A stretch of 64,000 nucleotides of DNA from a bacterium (GTDB taxonomy: Bacteria > Myxococcota_A > Polyangia > Nannocystales > Nannocystaceae), in assembly GCA_024742475.1 (NCBI GenBank), contig JANSYI010000029.1:51028-115027 (forward strand), given 5' to 3'. This document shows, in pieces, positions 10,890 through 19,980 of this stretch. A program made the position numbers and the translations under genes. The notes under the pieces are model-generated. The model did no database searches and was not told the DNA's origin. It was given only the letters and a program-made list of their open reading frames with translations. Numbering within the stretch: the stretch's first letter is position 1; each line of letters begins with the position of its first letter.

Positions 10890-12995
10890 CTAAGCCCGCA
10901 TGTTCAAGACTTCGGACGGGTCGACGCCGAAGGCTGCCTTGCGGCTGAGGCGGATCTTGCCGCTGGGGTCGATGTTGAGGACCTTGACGATGACCTCGTC
11001 GCCTTCGCTGAGAATGTCGGTGACCTTCTCGACGCGCTTGTTCTCCAGCTCGGAGATGTGCACGAGGCCGTCGGTGCCCGGCAGGACCTCGACGAACGCG
11101 CCGAAGTCGACCACGCGCGTGACCACGCCCTGGTAGACCGCGCCGATCTCGGCTTCGGCCGTGAGGCCCTCGATGAGCCGCTTTGCGGCGGCGATCGACT
11201 CGGGGTTGTCCGAGGCGATCGTGACGCGACCGTGGTCGTCGACGTTGATCTGCGCGCCCGACTGCTCGGTGATGGCGCGGATCATCTTGCCTCCGGGCCC
11301 GATGATGTCGCGGATCCGGTCGACCTTGACCTGGACGGTCTCGATGCGCGGCGCGTACAGCGAGACGTCGTCGCGATGGGTCGGCAGCACCTTGTTCATC
11401 TCGGCGAGGATGTGCAGCCGGGCTTCGCGAGCCTGGTCGAGCGCGTCCTCGAGGATCTTGCGGGTGAGGCCTTGGACCTTGATGTCCATCTGCAGGGCGG
11501 TGATGCCCTCTTCGGTGCCGGTGACCTTGAAGTCCATGTCGCCGAGGTGGTCCTCGTCGCCGAGGATGTCGGTGAGCACCGCGATCTTGTCACCGACCTG
11601 CATGAGCCCCATTGCGATGCCCGCGACGGGAGCCTTCAGCGGGACGCCCGCGTCCATCATCGCGAGCGACCCGCCACAGACGGAGGCCATCGATGAGGAG
11701 CCGTTGGACTCCATGACGTCGGAGACCACGCGGACGGTGTAGGGGAACTCCTCTTGCGAGGGCAACACCGGCTTGAGCGCGCGTTCGGCCAGCGCACCGT
11801 GGCCGGTCTCGCGGCGCGAGGTGCCTCGGATCGGGCGGACTTCGCCGGTGCAGTACGGCGGGAAGTTGTAGTGCAGGAGGAAGGTGCGCTTGACGTCGCC
11901 GCGGATCGTGTCGAGGCGCTGCGAGTCGTACTCGGTGCCGAGCGTGCAGGTTGCGTAGGCCTGAGTCTCGCCGCGCTGGAAGATCGCCGAGCCGTGCGGA
12001 CGCGCGAACGGGTGGGGCTCGATCCACAGGGGGCGGACGTCACGGGTGCCCCGTCCATCGAGGCGCTTGCCCGTGTTGACGACCATGTTGCGGACGGTCT
12101 CCTTCTCGGTCTTGGCGAACCCGGCGGAGATGTCGTCTTCCTTGTCGGGGTGCGAGGCGAGGAACTTCTCCTTGGCCTCGGCCTTGATCGCCGAGATGGC
12201 TTCGTGGCGCTCGTGCTTGCCCGCGATCTTGAAGGCCTCTTCGAGCTTGGGCTTGGCGAAGTCCATGACCGCGGTCTGCAGCGCCTCGTCGACCTCGGGG
12301 GGGACGTACTCGCGCTTGGGCTTGCCCGCGCGCTCGCGAAGCGCGTGCTGGAGCTTGAGCAGCGGCTGCGCCGACTCCTGGGCGAACATGAGCCCGTCGA
12401 TCATGGCGCTCTCGGAGGCGAAGTTCGCCCCGCCCTCGACCATGACGATGGCGTCGGCGTTGGCACCGACGACCAGGTTGATGTCGGACTCTTGGGTCTG
12501 CGAGAAGGTCGGGAAGGCGATCCACTTGCCGCCGAGGTAGGCGACGCGAATGCCCGCGATGGGGCCGGCCCAGGGCACGTCGGAGATCATCAGGGCCGCC
12601 GAGGCGCCGGTGATCGACAGGACGTCGGGCTCGTTCTCCTTGTCGTGGGAGAGGATGTGCGTGATGACCTGCGTGTCGCAGCGGTAGCCCTTGGGGAAGA
12701 GCGGCCGAATGGGACGGTCGGTGACCCGGCAGGTGAGGATCTCGTGCTCGGCCGGACGGCCCTCGCGCTTGAAGTAGCCGCCGGGGATCTTGCCTGCGGA
12801 CGCGGCCGCTTCGCGGTACTCGACGGTCAGCGGCAGGAACGGGAGGTCCTTGGGCTTGGGTCCCGAGTTCGCGCTGACGAGGACTGCAGTCTCGCCGAGG
12901 CGGACGATGACGGCGTTGGTTTGCTTGGCGATGCGCCCGGTCTCGATGCTGATTTCAACATCGCCGACCTGGCAGGATTCGATGATCTGTTCCAT
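10890..12995 (-). CDS. pnp: Polyribonucleotide nucleotidyltransferase (PNPase)
   Basis: Phosphorolytic 3'-5' exoribonuclease and degradosome component. The 701-residue protein has two RNase PH domains (about 1-140 and 310-545) separated by the all-helical region. These are followed by a KH domain (IRDIIGPGGKMIRAI, about 560-615) and an S1 domain (VYQGVVTRVVDFGAFVEVLPG, about 625-695). The start ATG (MEQIIESCQVGD) at 12995 is preceded by AGGAG. Upstream codons in the same frame do not look coding. It follows rpsO, as in many bacteria, with hairpins in the 183-bp spacer. Confidence 0.97.
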   Translation of the reverse strand: MEQIIESCQVGDVEISIETGRIAKQTNAVIVRLGETAVLVSANSGPKPKDLPFLPLTVEYREAAASAGKIPGGYFKREGRPAEHEILTCRVTDRPIRPLFPKGYRCDTQVITHILSHDKENEPDVLSITGASAALMISDVPWAGPIAGIRVAYLGGKWIAFPTFSQTQESDINLVVGANADAIVMVEGGANFASESAMIDGLMFAQESAQPLLKLQHALRERAGKPKREYVPPEVDEALQTAVMDFAKPKLEEAFKIAGKHERHEAISAIKAEAKEKFLASHPDKEDDISAGFAKTEKETVRNMVVNTGKRLDGRGTRDVRPLWIEPHPFARPHGSAIFQRGETQAYATCTLGTEYDSQRLDTIRGDVKRTFLLHYNFPPYCTGEVRPIRGTSRRETGHGALAERALKPVLPSQEEFPYTVRVVSDVMESNGSSSMASVCGGSLAMMDAGVPLKAPVAGIAMGLMQVGDKIAVLTDILGDEDHLGDMDFKVTGTEEGITALQMDIKVQGLTRKILEDALDQAREARLHILAEMNKVLPTHRDDVSLYAPRIETVQVKVDRIRDIIGPGGKMIRAITEQSGAQINVDDHGRVTIASDNPESIAAAKRLIEGLTAEAEIGAVYQGVVTRVVDFGAFVEVLPGTDGLVHISELENKRVEKVTDILSEGDEVIVKVLNIDPSGKIRLSRKAAFGVDPSEVLNMRA

Positions 12996-13135
12996 GGAAT
13001 TCGTGCTCCTGAGGGTGACGAGGTGCTCGCCCGAGCGCGGACACGTGGGGGTGTCGTCTCCAGGGTGAGCCGTGGTGGAGGGCGCTGCGGCGCGCGGGTG
13101 CCGAACCGACTTCCCATGACGCCAATTGCACGAAA

Positions 13136-13161
13136 GGGCGCGACCCTCGGGGGTGGCGCCC
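13136..13161 (-). terminator. rpsO-pnp intergenic hairpin
   Basis: GGGCGC and ACCC (13136-13146) pair with GGGT and GCGCCC (13151-13161) across one mismatch and a TCGG tetraloop. On the minus strand TTTCG follows. It lies 17 bp after the rpsO stop. In Escherichia coli the same spacer holds an attenuating terminator and an RNase III site, so a similar role is plausible. Confidence 0.45.
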
Positions 13162-13178
13162 ATCGTGCAGCAGCGAGA

Positions 13179-13448
13179 CTACTTTCGGATGTTGAGCTCC
13201 GCGATGATCTTGCGGTAGCGCTCGACGTCTTTGCCCTTGACGTAGTCGAGGAGGCGACGACGACGGCCGACCAGCTTGAGAAGCCCACGCCGCGAGTGGA
13301 AGTCCTTGCGGTGGGTGCGGAAGTGGTCGGTCAGGTAGTTGATCCGCTTGCTCAGGAGGGCGATCTGGACCTCGGGGGATCCGGTGTCTTGGTCGCCGCG
13401 CTTGAACTTGCCGATGATCTCGGCCTTGCGATCGGTGGAGAGAGCCAT
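13179..13448 (-). CDS. rpsO: 30S ribosomal protein S15
   Basis: Primary 16S rRNA-binding protein of the small-subunit platform. It is 89 residues, the normal family length, with the conserved MALSTDRKAEIIGKF opening and the RNA-contact region DTGSPEVQIALLSKRI followed by HFRTHRKDFHSRRGLL. It lies between truB and pnp in the conserved operon. The 117-bp upstream spacer contains two inverted repeats, one of them 19 bp before the start codon. S15 commonly represses its own translation through leader RNA structure. Confidence 0.98.
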   Translation of the reverse strand: MALSTDRKAEIIGKFKRGDQDTGSPEVQIALLSKRINYLTDHFRTHRKDFHSRRGLLKLVGRRRRLLDYVKGKDVERYRKIIAELNIRK

Positions 13449-13466
13449 TGTGCTGCTACTTGCTTG

Positions 13467-13481
13467 CTCGAAATTTTCGAG
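13467..13481. repeat. Perfect palindrome in the rpsO leader
   Basis: CTCGAAATTTTCGAG is symmetrical around its central base and ends 19 bp upstream of the rpsO start. As RNA it would give a short hairpin next to the ribosome-binding region. It may be an S15 autoregulatory element or a DNA-binding site. Confidence 0.4.
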
Positions 13482-13533
13482 GTTGTGGGGAGGCGACGGC
13501 CGCCTCCGCTTGGGTATCGTCTAGGTTCGAAGG

Positions 13534-13556
13534 TCGGCGCAGAATCCATGCGCCGA
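13534..13556 (-). terminator. truB-rpsO spacer hairpin
   Basis: TCGGCGCA (13534-13541) and TGCGCCGA (13549-13556) form a perfect 8-bp stem with a 7-nt loop, 9 bp after the truB stop. No T-run follows on the minus strand (CCTTCG), so it may be a processing or partial termination site rather than a full terminator. Confidence 0.4.
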
Positions 13557-13569
13557 GGTGGGATGTCAA
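13541..13569 (-). promoter_or_regulatory. Possible internal promoter for rpsO-pnp
   Basis: TTGACA (13569-13564, minus strand) contains the truB stop codon and is followed after 17 bp by GATTCT (13546-13541). The -35 is consensus but the -10 is poor, and the spacer overlaps the hairpin noted at 13534-13556. Weak call. Confidence 0.3.
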
Positions 13570-14609
13570 GGCCTGCGCGGGCCCTCGAATGCGAGAGGTC
13601 TCAGGGTGCGCGAGATCCGCAGAACCGCGGAGTCGCCCTCGCCCTCGAACCTGCACAAGACCCTGCCCGCGCCGGCCCGGAGCAGGATCGAGCCCTGGCG
13701 TGCGACTCCGTCCAGGGCCGGATGGTCGCAGGCGACCGACTGCCCGTGCCCGATGCGGCGGGCCAGGTCCTCCCCGTGCGCATCGCGCGACAGCTCGAGC
13801 GCGGGAACGCCCAAGACCTCCGCGGGCTCGACCAGTCGGGCGCTGAGGTGGTCGGCCTGGGCCTGCCGGTCCTCGCCGACCCCCGCCACGCGGATGCGAT
13901 GTCGCGGCTTGCCGTCGGGCCGTGGCGGCATGGGCGAGACGTCGAAGCCGGCCACGGCCTTTGCGTCCTGCAGCGAGCAGCGTCCCGAGCCCACCCGGTG
14001 CAGGGCGCCCAGGTGCGCCGGGAGTCCGAGCTGACGGCCCCACTCGACCGCGAGCGAGCGGATGAACGATCCCTTGCTGACCCGCAGGGTGGCTTCGGCG
14101 ACGCCGCGCTCGACCTCGCGAACTTCACGGACGGTGAAGACGGTCATCGTCCGGACTGGGAGCGAGACGTCCTCGCCGCGTCGCGCCTTCTCATGGGCAC
14201 GCTCGCCGTCGATGCGTACGGCGCTGAAGGCAGGCGGCGACAGCTCGTGTGCACCGACGAGCCCCTCGAGGACGGCCAGCGCCCTGCCCCACGCGTCGGC
14301 GCCGACCTCTGCCGTGGTCAGCACCTCGCCGGCCGCGTCGGCGGTCGTGGTGGAGCGACCCAGCACGAAGCGACCTCGGTAGGTCTTGTCGTCGTCGGTG
14401 AGCAGCGGAACCAGCTTGGTCGCCGCGCCGACGCAGCACACCAGCAACCCGGTGGCGCCGGGGTCGAGCGTGCCGCAGTGGCCGACCGAGCGGGTCCGCA
14501 GCGCCCACCGCAGGAAGTCGCAGACCTCGGCGGACGTGGGCCCGGCGGGCTTGTCGACGTACAGGACGCCCAGGGGCTCGTCGTCGCGCCTACGCGTCCG
14601 CCGGGGCAT
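13566..14609 (-). CDS. truB: tRNA pseudouridine(55) synthase TruB
   Basis: Makes pseudouridine 55 in the T-loop of tRNAs. The catalytic motif GHCGTLDPGATGLL contains the nucleophilic Asp; the substrate segment includes DDDKTYRGRFVLG and the later SKGSFIRSLAVEWG. The protein is 347 residues with a C-terminal PUA-like region. The ATG at 14609 (MPRRTRRRDDEP) gives a 20-bp overlap with rbfA. An ATG at 14636 is possible but leads through residues unlike the family. It sits between rbfA and rpsO, the usual position. Confidence 0.95.
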   Translation of the reverse strand: MPRRTRRRDDEPLGVLYVDKPAGPTSAEVCDFLRWALRTRSVGHCGTLDPGATGLLVCCVGAATKLVPLLTDDDKTYRGRFVLGRSTTTADAAGEVLTTAEVGADAWGRALAVLEGLVGAHELSPPAFSAVRIDGERAHEKARRGEDVSLPVRTMTVFTVREVREVERGVAEATLRVSKGSFIRSLAVEWGRQLGLPAHLGALHRVGSGRCSLQDAKAVAGFDVSPMPPRPDGKPRHRIRVAGVGEDRQAQADHLSARLVEPAEVLGVPALELSRDAHGEDLARRIGHGQSVACDHPALDGVARQGSILLRAGAGRVLCRFEGEGDSAVLRISRTLRPLAFEGPRRP

Positions 14610-15039
14610 CGGGGTCACCGGGATCGCCCGGGCCATCGTCCGCGGACTCAGACGCGTGCTCGGGCTCCGACGCAGGGCGAGCGCCCTCCTCTTGGCGGAG
14701 CTCGGCGAGCACCTCTTCGATGCGGGTGCCCTGTTCGATGGAGTCGTCGTGCTCGAACCGCAGCGACGGCGTTCGGCGAAGCTTGAGGACCTTGCCGAGG
14801 TGACGCTTGAACACGCCCTGCGCGGCGTTGAGACCCTCGACGACCCGGCTGACCGCGGGTCCGCCTTCGAGCACGTCGATGAACACGCGCGCGACGGAGA
14901 GGTCGGGTGAGACACGCACGGCGGTGACCGAGATCATCTCTTGCTGACGGACGCGGTGGTCCTTGATGGCACCACGCAACAGCGCCCCGGCGATCTCTCG
15001 CCGGAGCAGCTGTTCGACTCGGGACTGACGCGTGCTCAC
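14590..15039 (-). CDS. rbfA: 30S ribosome-binding factor RbfA
   Basis: Late 16S rRNA maturation factor. The 149-residue protein has the KH-like fold signature (VEQLLRREIAGALL near the start, ISVTAVRVSPDLSVARVFI in the middle, LKLRRTPSLRFEHDDSIEQG near 85-105). The C-terminus adds an acidic, Pro/Ala/Asp-rich tail of about 35 residues. The start is GTG, 27 bp after infB. Confidence 0.95.
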   Translation of the reverse strand: MSTRQSRVEQLLRREIAGALLRGAIKDHRVRQQEMISVTAVRVSPDLSVARVFIDVLEGGPAVSRVVEGLNAAQGVFKRHLGKVLKLRRTPSLRFEHDDSIEQGTRIEEVLAELRQEEGARPASEPEHASESADDGPGDPGDPDAPADA

Positions 15040-15066
15040 GCGTGCACCCTCAAACCCAGCTCGACG

Positions 15067-18066
15067 CTAGAGCGTCGGCGGGATCGCTTCCATCTCGAAG
15101 GCCTGCAGGGTGTCGCCCTCTTCGAGTCCGGTGAAGCCATCGACCACGATGCCGCATTCGAAGCCGTCCTTGACCTCTTTGACGTCGTCCTTGTGGACGC
15201 GCAGAGACCCGATCACGCCGCTGTGCAGGACCTCGCCCTCGCGGACGACCCGAACGTGGGAGTTGCGGGTGATGAGGCCACGCGTGACGCGGCAACCGGC
15301 GACGACACCGAGACGAGGGATGGGGAACAGCGCCCGGACCTCGGCTTCGCCCTGCTCGCGCTCCCGGTACTCGGGCTCGAGCAGACCGACCATCAGATCC
15401 CGCGCCATATCGATCGCTTCGTAGATGACGCTGAAGGTGTGGATCGTGACGCCTTCGCTCTCGGCCACCGGAGCCGCCTTGCCCGCCGTCTTGACGTTGA
15501 AGCCAAAGATGACGGCGTCGGCCGCGTGGGCGTACTTGACGTCGGTCTCGTTGATCTGACCGACCTCGGCCTTGATCACCTCGAGCTTGACCTTGTCGGT
15601 CTCGTTGGTGATCTCCTCGAGCGCCTCGGCCAGCGCCTGGGCAGAGCCCTGCACGTCGGCCTTGAGCACCACCTTGAGCACGGGCACCTTCTTCATGAGC
15701 ATCATCTCGGTGATGCTCGGACCCGAGCGGACGCTCTCCTTGCGAAGGCGCTTCTCGCGACGGTGCGCGACGAGAGCCTTGGCGTCCTTGTCGTTGTCCA
15801 CGACGTTGATCGTGTCGCCTGCGAGCGGAACGCCCGACAGACCCAGCACCTCGATGGGCGTGGAGGGGCCGGCGCTCTTGAGCATCTTGCCGTTCTGGTC
15901 GACGAGACCGCGAACCTTGGCGTGATACTCGTTGGCGACGACGATGTCGCCCTTGTTGAGCGTACCGCTCTGCACCAGGACGGTGGCGACGGTGCCGCGG
16001 CCCTTGTCGATGCGCGCCTCGAGCACGGTGCCGGCGGCCTTGCCGTCGATGGGTGCCCGCAGCTCGAGCACTTCGGCCTGAAGGGCCAGCATCTCGAGCA
16101 TCTCCTCGACACCCTGCCCCGTCTTGGCCGAAACCTCGACGATGGGCACGTTGCCGCCGAACTCCTCGCCGACCAGCTCGTACTCCATCAGCGCCTGCTT
16201 GACGCGGCCGGAGTTGGCCTCGGGCTTGTCGATCTTGTTGATCGCGACGACGATGGGGACGCCCGCTTCCTTGCTGTGCTTGATCGCCTCGACCGTGGTC
16301 GGCATGACGCCGTCGTCGGCCGCGACGACCAACACGACGATGTCGGTGACCTGGGCGCCTCGCGAGCGCATCGCGGTGAACGCCTCGTGGCCGGGCGTGT
16401 CGAGGAAGGTGACCTCGCCCTTGGCAGTGTCGACCTTGTAGGCCGCGACGTGCTGGGTGATGCCGCCGGCCTCGCCTGCGGCCACCCGGCTCTTGCGGAT
16501 GTAGTCGAGCAGCGACGTCTTGCCGTGGTCGACGTGGCCCATGACGGTGACGACCGGAGCGCGGGTCTCGGCGTCGACCTCTTCGGCCTCCTCGAGCATG
16601 CCAGCTTCATCGAAGGCGACGTTCTCGGTGGTGTAGCCGAACTCCGCGGCCACCATCTCGGCGGTCTCGAAGTCGATCGCGTTGTTGATGGTGATGCCGC
16701 GCATCCCCATCCCCCACAGTGCGCGGAGGATGGCGGAGGCCTTCTTGCCCATCTGGTGCGCGAGGTCGGCGACCTGGATGGCTTCGTCCACCCGGATGCG
16801 CTTCTTCTCGTCGCTCATCTCGACCGTGTTGATCTTGGGCGGTCCCGAACGGTCCTGCCCTCGACCCCCACGGCGGGTCGGCCTGCGTCGGCCTCGAGCC
16901 TGATGCCGCTCTTCCCGCTGCTTGCGGATCGACGCGCGGCCCATCTTCTCCTGCTCGTTCGCGTCGGTGATGATCACCTGCTGCTTGCGAGTCTTCTGCG
17001 GGATCTTGATGAACCCGAGGATCTTCGGCTCGGACCGTTGGGACGCTGCCCCGACGATGACGCCGTCTTCGTTGCGAACGACGCGTCGACCGCCCTCGTC
17101 GGCCACCGGTTCGCGTGCCGCTTCGCCGGCCTTGGCCGGGTTGGCACCCGCGTTGGAGTCGGGCGCGGAGCCCTGCCCCTCGGCGGCCGGTTGCGCGGCG
17201 TCAGCGTCGGACGAGGCTGCGGGTGCCGCTTCGGCGGCTGGCTCGGGTGCCGCTTCGCGAGGCCCGTTGGTCTTGAGCCGCGAGGCCATGCCGCCGGGCA
17301 GACGCCGGGTGTTGGACGGCAGCACGATGCGCTCGCCGACCTTGGGCTGCTCGCGCTTGGGCGCCTCGGCTTCTGCCTCTGCACCCGTCGCGGACTCGAC
17401 TCCAGCGGATCGCGCGGCGTCGGAGCCTCGTTTCGGCTTCGACTGCGCCGTGTCCCTTCGAACGGGCCGGGAGGACGCCGCTGCGCCTTGCGAGCGCGCT
17501 GCGGGAGCACCATCCCCGGATGCGCGCGTCTCCACGCGCGCCGGCGAAGAACCGGCGGACGGCCGAGACGGCCTCTCCGAGGCGACGCGACGCGTGGGCG
17601 CGGACGACGAACCGGCGGACGGCCGAGCCTCGGGCTCGACACGACGACGGCGCACCGGCGCTCCGGGACGGGCGGCAGGCGTCGCGCCCGAGTTGGCAGG
17701 CGACCTGCCAACCGTATCCCCAGCCGCAGAACCGGACGCGGAACCGGCAGCTTCCGGAGCGGCCTCTTCCTCGACTCGCTCGGCGCGACGACGACGGACC
17801 GCGTCGCCACGACGTCGGATCACCTTGCCTCCGCTACGCTTGCTCGCCCCGCCGCCCGCGATCACGCGCTCGGAGGTTTCGGCAGGCTTGGCGGCCTCTT
17901 CTTCAGGAACACCGCGAACCGCTGCACGCACACGCGTGACCTCTTCGGGAGAGAGCGTGGACATGTAGTTCTTGATGGGAATGCCGAGGTTCCGAATCAC
18001 CCTCTCGAGTGCTCGGTTGTCCTCGTTGAGTTCTCTTGCGAGTTCATAGACTCGAACCTTCGCCAT
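15067..18066 (-). CDS. infB: Translation initiation factor IF-2
   Basis: GTPase that brings initiator tRNA to the 30S subunit. The 999-residue protein opens with an IF2-N module (MAKVRVYELARELNEDNRAL), followed by about 320 residues of Ala/Pro/Glu/Arg-rich low complexity and a second IF2-N module (RIRVDEAIQVADLAHQMG). The G domain starts at VVTVMGHVDHGKTSLLDYI, with DTPGHEAF and NKIDKP following, and then domains II-IV. Several in-frame GTG or ATG codons in the N-terminal half could give shorter isoforms, as known in enterobacteria; that is untested here. The ATG at 18066 gives the family start and overlaps ylxR by 23 bp. Confidence 0.97.
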   Translation of the reverse strand: MAKVRVYELARELNEDNRALERVIRNLGIPIKNYMSTLSPEEVTRVRAAVRGVPEEEAAKPAETSERVIAGGGASKRSGGKVIRRRGDAVRRRRAERVEEEAAPEAAGSASGSAAGDTVGRSPANSGATPAARPGAPVRRRRVEPEARPSAGSSSAPTRRVASERPSRPSAGSSPARVETRASGDGAPAARSQGAAASSRPVRRDTAQSKPKRGSDAARSAGVESATGAEAEAEAPKREQPKVGERIVLPSNTRRLPGGMASRLKTNGPREAAPEPAAEAAPAASSDADAAQPAAEGQGSAPDSNAGANPAKAGEAAREPVADEGGRRVVRNEDGVIVGAASQRSEPKILGFIKIPQKTRKQQVIITDANEQEKMGRASIRKQREERHQARGRRRPTRRGGRGQDRSGPPKINTVEMSDEKKRIRVDEAIQVADLAHQMGKKASAILRALWGMGMRGITINNAIDFETAEMVAAEFGYTTENVAFDEAGMLEEAEEVDAETRAPVVTVMGHVDHGKTSLLDYIRKSRVAAGEAGGITQHVAAYKVDTAKGEVTFLDTPGHEAFTAMRSRGAQVTDIVVLVVAADDGVMPTTVEAIKHSKEAGVPIVVAINKIDKPEANSGRVKQALMEYELVGEEFGGNVPIVEVSAKTGQGVEEMLEMLALQAEVLELRAPIDGKAAGTVLEARIDKGRGTVATVLVQSGTLNKGDIVVANEYHAKVRGLVDQNGKMLKSAGPSTPIEVLGLSGVPLAGDTINVVDNDKDAKALVAHRREKRLRKESVRSGPSITEMMLMKKVPVLKVVLKADVQGSAQALAEALEEITNETDKVKLEVIKAEVGQINETDVKYAHAADAVIFGFNVKTAGKAAPVAESEGVTIHTFSVIYEAIDMARDLMVGLLEPEYREREQGEAEVRALFPIPRLGVVAGCRVTRGLITRNSHVRVVREGEVLHSGVIGSLRVHKDDVKEVKDGFECGIVVDGFTGLEEGDTLQAFEMEAIPPTL

Positions 18067-18502
18067 GATGCACCCCCGTGGTTGGGCCCTGGTGTGGGCC
18101 ATGCTCGCGGCACATTTCGCCGTGCAGCTGCATGAGTTGTTTCAGGCGACGCGACGGCGCGGACCCGTCCGAAGACGGAGAATCCACAGCGCCGGTGCGC
18201 CGAAGTTGTTCGACTTGGTCTGTCACGGCTCGTTCAGCGTCCACCCAGAGGGTCGAGCCAGGAGTTGCGACTGACAAGCCTTTAGGACCTGCGAGCGTGC
18301 GCGTGAACGCACGTCGCTTGATGGCAGTTTCGTAGCAGGAGCGTGAGGGGCACAGATATGCACTGCGTCCGCCCGCGCGTTTGGGAGAGTAGGCCGGGAC
18401 GACGTGTCCGTCGGGTCGGCGTCGAAAGCGAAGGAGCGCGGTGCCGGGCTTCCGAGTCCGGCACGCCACGCACATTCGTGTGGGGGTGTGTGGAGCGGTC
18501 AA
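18044..18502 (-). CDS. ylxR: YlxR/RnpM family RNA-binding protein
   Basis: A 152-residue protein with the DUF448 signature MCVACRTRKPGTALLRF and GRSAYLCPSRSCYETAIKRRAF. Members bind RNA, and in Bacillus RnpM modulates RNase P. The gene is a regular member of the nusA-infB operon. The TTG at 18502 overlaps the nusA stop (TTGA) and leaves the usual short lead before the first Cys motif; the ATG at 18475 is the alternative. The tail of about 60 residues past the core is unusual and of unknown role. Confidence 0.9.
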   Translation of the reverse strand: MTAPHTPTRMCVACRTRKPGTALLRFRRRPDGHVVPAYSPKRAGGRSAYLCPSRSCYETAIKRRAFTRTLAGPKGLSVATPGSTLWVDAERAVTDQVEQLRRTGAVDSPSSDGSAPSRRLKQLMQLHGEMCREHGPHQGPTTGVHHGEGSSL

Positions 18503-19941
18503 TCGCCACCTCCTGGAGGTTGTGGACGGGCGTCGCGATCTCGCGGGCGTCCACCTTCGTGGTCGCCGCCTTCGTCCTCGGGTTCGGGCTCGGGCGGGTA
18601 TTCGACCTTGAGCTCGATATGGCCGCTGGCAGCGTCGTTGGCGACCTCGATGATCTGCTCGGCCACGGAGATGTCGCCGAGGCCCTCGACCTGCGCGAGC
18701 TCCTCGGCGTCGGCCACGGCGAGGTCTCGCAAGCTGCGCCAGCCCATGTGGAACAGGACGTCGGACATTTCGTGGCCCACACCGTCAATCGCGGCCATCT
18801 CGGCCTTGTTGCGGGTCTCCTGCTGCCGAATCTTGCTCTCGGAGAAGATGTCGATGCGCCACCCCGTCAGCCGTGAGGCGAGGCGGACGTTCTGGCCTCG
18901 CTTGCCGATGGCCAGGCTCAGCTTGTCGTCGGGGACGATGAGCTCCATCGTGTGGCGGTCGGCGTCGATGAGGACGCGAGAGACCTGCGCCGGCTGGATG
19001 GCGTTGCACACGAAGCGCGCCGGGTCGTCGTTGAAGGGGACGATGTCGATCTTCTCGCCCCGCAGCTCCTGCACGACGGCCTGCACGCGGCTGCCCCTCA
19101 TGCCCACGCACGCGCCGACCGGGTCGACGTCGCGCTCGCGGCTGGACACGGCGATCTTGGAGCGAGCGCCGGGCTCGCGCGCACACGCTTCGATGCGGAC
19201 GATGCCCTCGAAGATCTCGGGGACCTCGTGCTCGAACAGCTTCTCGACGAGGCCGCGGTGGGTCCGCGAAAGGATGATCTGCGGGCCGCGGGCGGATTTG
19301 TCGACGTCCTTGACGTAGGCGACGATGCGATCGCCGGGCCGCAGGGACTCGCGGGGCACCTGCTCACGCACGGGCAAGATCGCCTCGGCCTTGCCGTTGT
19401 CGACCTCGACGATGATCGAGCCGCGCTCGAACCGGCGGACGATGCCGGTCATCAGCTCGCCCTTCTTGTCTTTGTAGGCGTCGTAGAGGTTCTCGCGCTC
19501 GGCCTCGCGGACGCGCTGGATGATGACCTGCTTGGCCGTCTGCGCGGCGATGCGGCCGAATCCGCCCGTGCCTACGCGCAGCGCCTCGATCTCAGGGTAG
19601 TCTCGCGCTTGGTCCTCGGCGCGCTTCTTGTCGCTGGCCAGGTAGAAGATCTGAAAGAGGAGCTCGTCGCCCTCTTCGGCCTCGAGCCCGGAGCGCTGGG
19701 CCTGCGCCAGGGTGATCTCGCGCAGCGGGTGCTTGACCTCGTCGACGACGTAGAGGACCTGGAACAGGTTCACCATGCCGGTCTCCTCGTCGAAGGTGGC
19801 CTCGATCTCACGCTCCTCGAAGACCTTCTTGGCCGCGGCCTGAACCGCCTGCTCCATCGTCTCGACGAGCACGTCGCGCGAGATGTTCTTCTCGCGGCAA
19901 ACCTGGTCGATGACCGTGCTGAGGTTGACTGCTTCTTCCAT
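18499..19941 (-). CDS. nusA: Transcription termination/antitermination protein NusA
   Basis: RNA polymerase elongation factor controlling pausing, termination and antitermination. The 480-residue protein has the N-terminal polymerase-binding domain (about 1-130), an S1 domain (ELMTGIVRRFERGSIIVEV, about 140-210) and two KH domains (VGACVGMRGSRVQAVVQEL and LSLAIGKRGQNVRLASRLTG). A helix-hairpin-helix-like region with GVGHEMSDVLF and LAQVEGLGD follows, then an acidic, Pro/Gly-rich tail. It lies 39 bp downstream of rimP. Confidence 0.97.
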   Translation of the reverse strand: MEEAVNLSTVIDQVCREKNISRDVLVETMEQAVQAAAKKVFEEREIEATFDEETGMVNLFQVLYVVDEVKHPLREITLAQAQRSGLEAEEGDELLFQIFYLASDKKRAEDQARDYPEIEALRVGTGGFGRIAAQTAKQVIIQRVREAERENLYDAYKDKKGELMTGIVRRFERGSIIVEVDNGKAEAILPVREQVPRESLRPGDRIVAYVKDVDKSARGPQIILSRTHRGLVEKLFEHEVPEIFEGIVRIEACAREPGARSKIAVSSRERDVDPVGACVGMRGSRVQAVVQELRGEKIDIVPFNDDPARFVCNAIQPAQVSRVLIDADRHTMELIVPDDKLSLAIGKRGQNVRLASRLTGWRIDIFSESKIRQQETRNKAEMAAIDGVGHEMSDVLFHMGWRSLRDLAVADAEELAQVEGLGDISVAEQIIEVANDAASGHIELKVEYPPEPEPEDEGGDHEGGRPRDRDARPQPPGGGD

Positions 19942-19980
19942 GGCTACCGGAACCTTTCCGACCCGATGCGGGGCCTTGGC

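Noticed and set aside
11754..14786. A 1,010-codon plus-strand open frame opposite pnp, rpsO and truB
   Set aside because: Same compositional artefact; it spans three well-defined conserved genes of the opposite strand.
18044..18066. ylxR/infB overlap suspected as a start error
   Set aside because: The infB ATG gives the conserved IF2-N start and the ylxR stop is fixed. A 23-bp overlap in a coupled operon is normal at this density.
14941..18135. A plus-strand open frame of more than 1,000 codons opposite infB and rbfA
   Set aside because: High GC and strict third-position bias of the minus-strand genes create long antisense frames. The translation is Asp/Leu/Arg-rich without domain pattern, while infB on the other strand is unmistakable.
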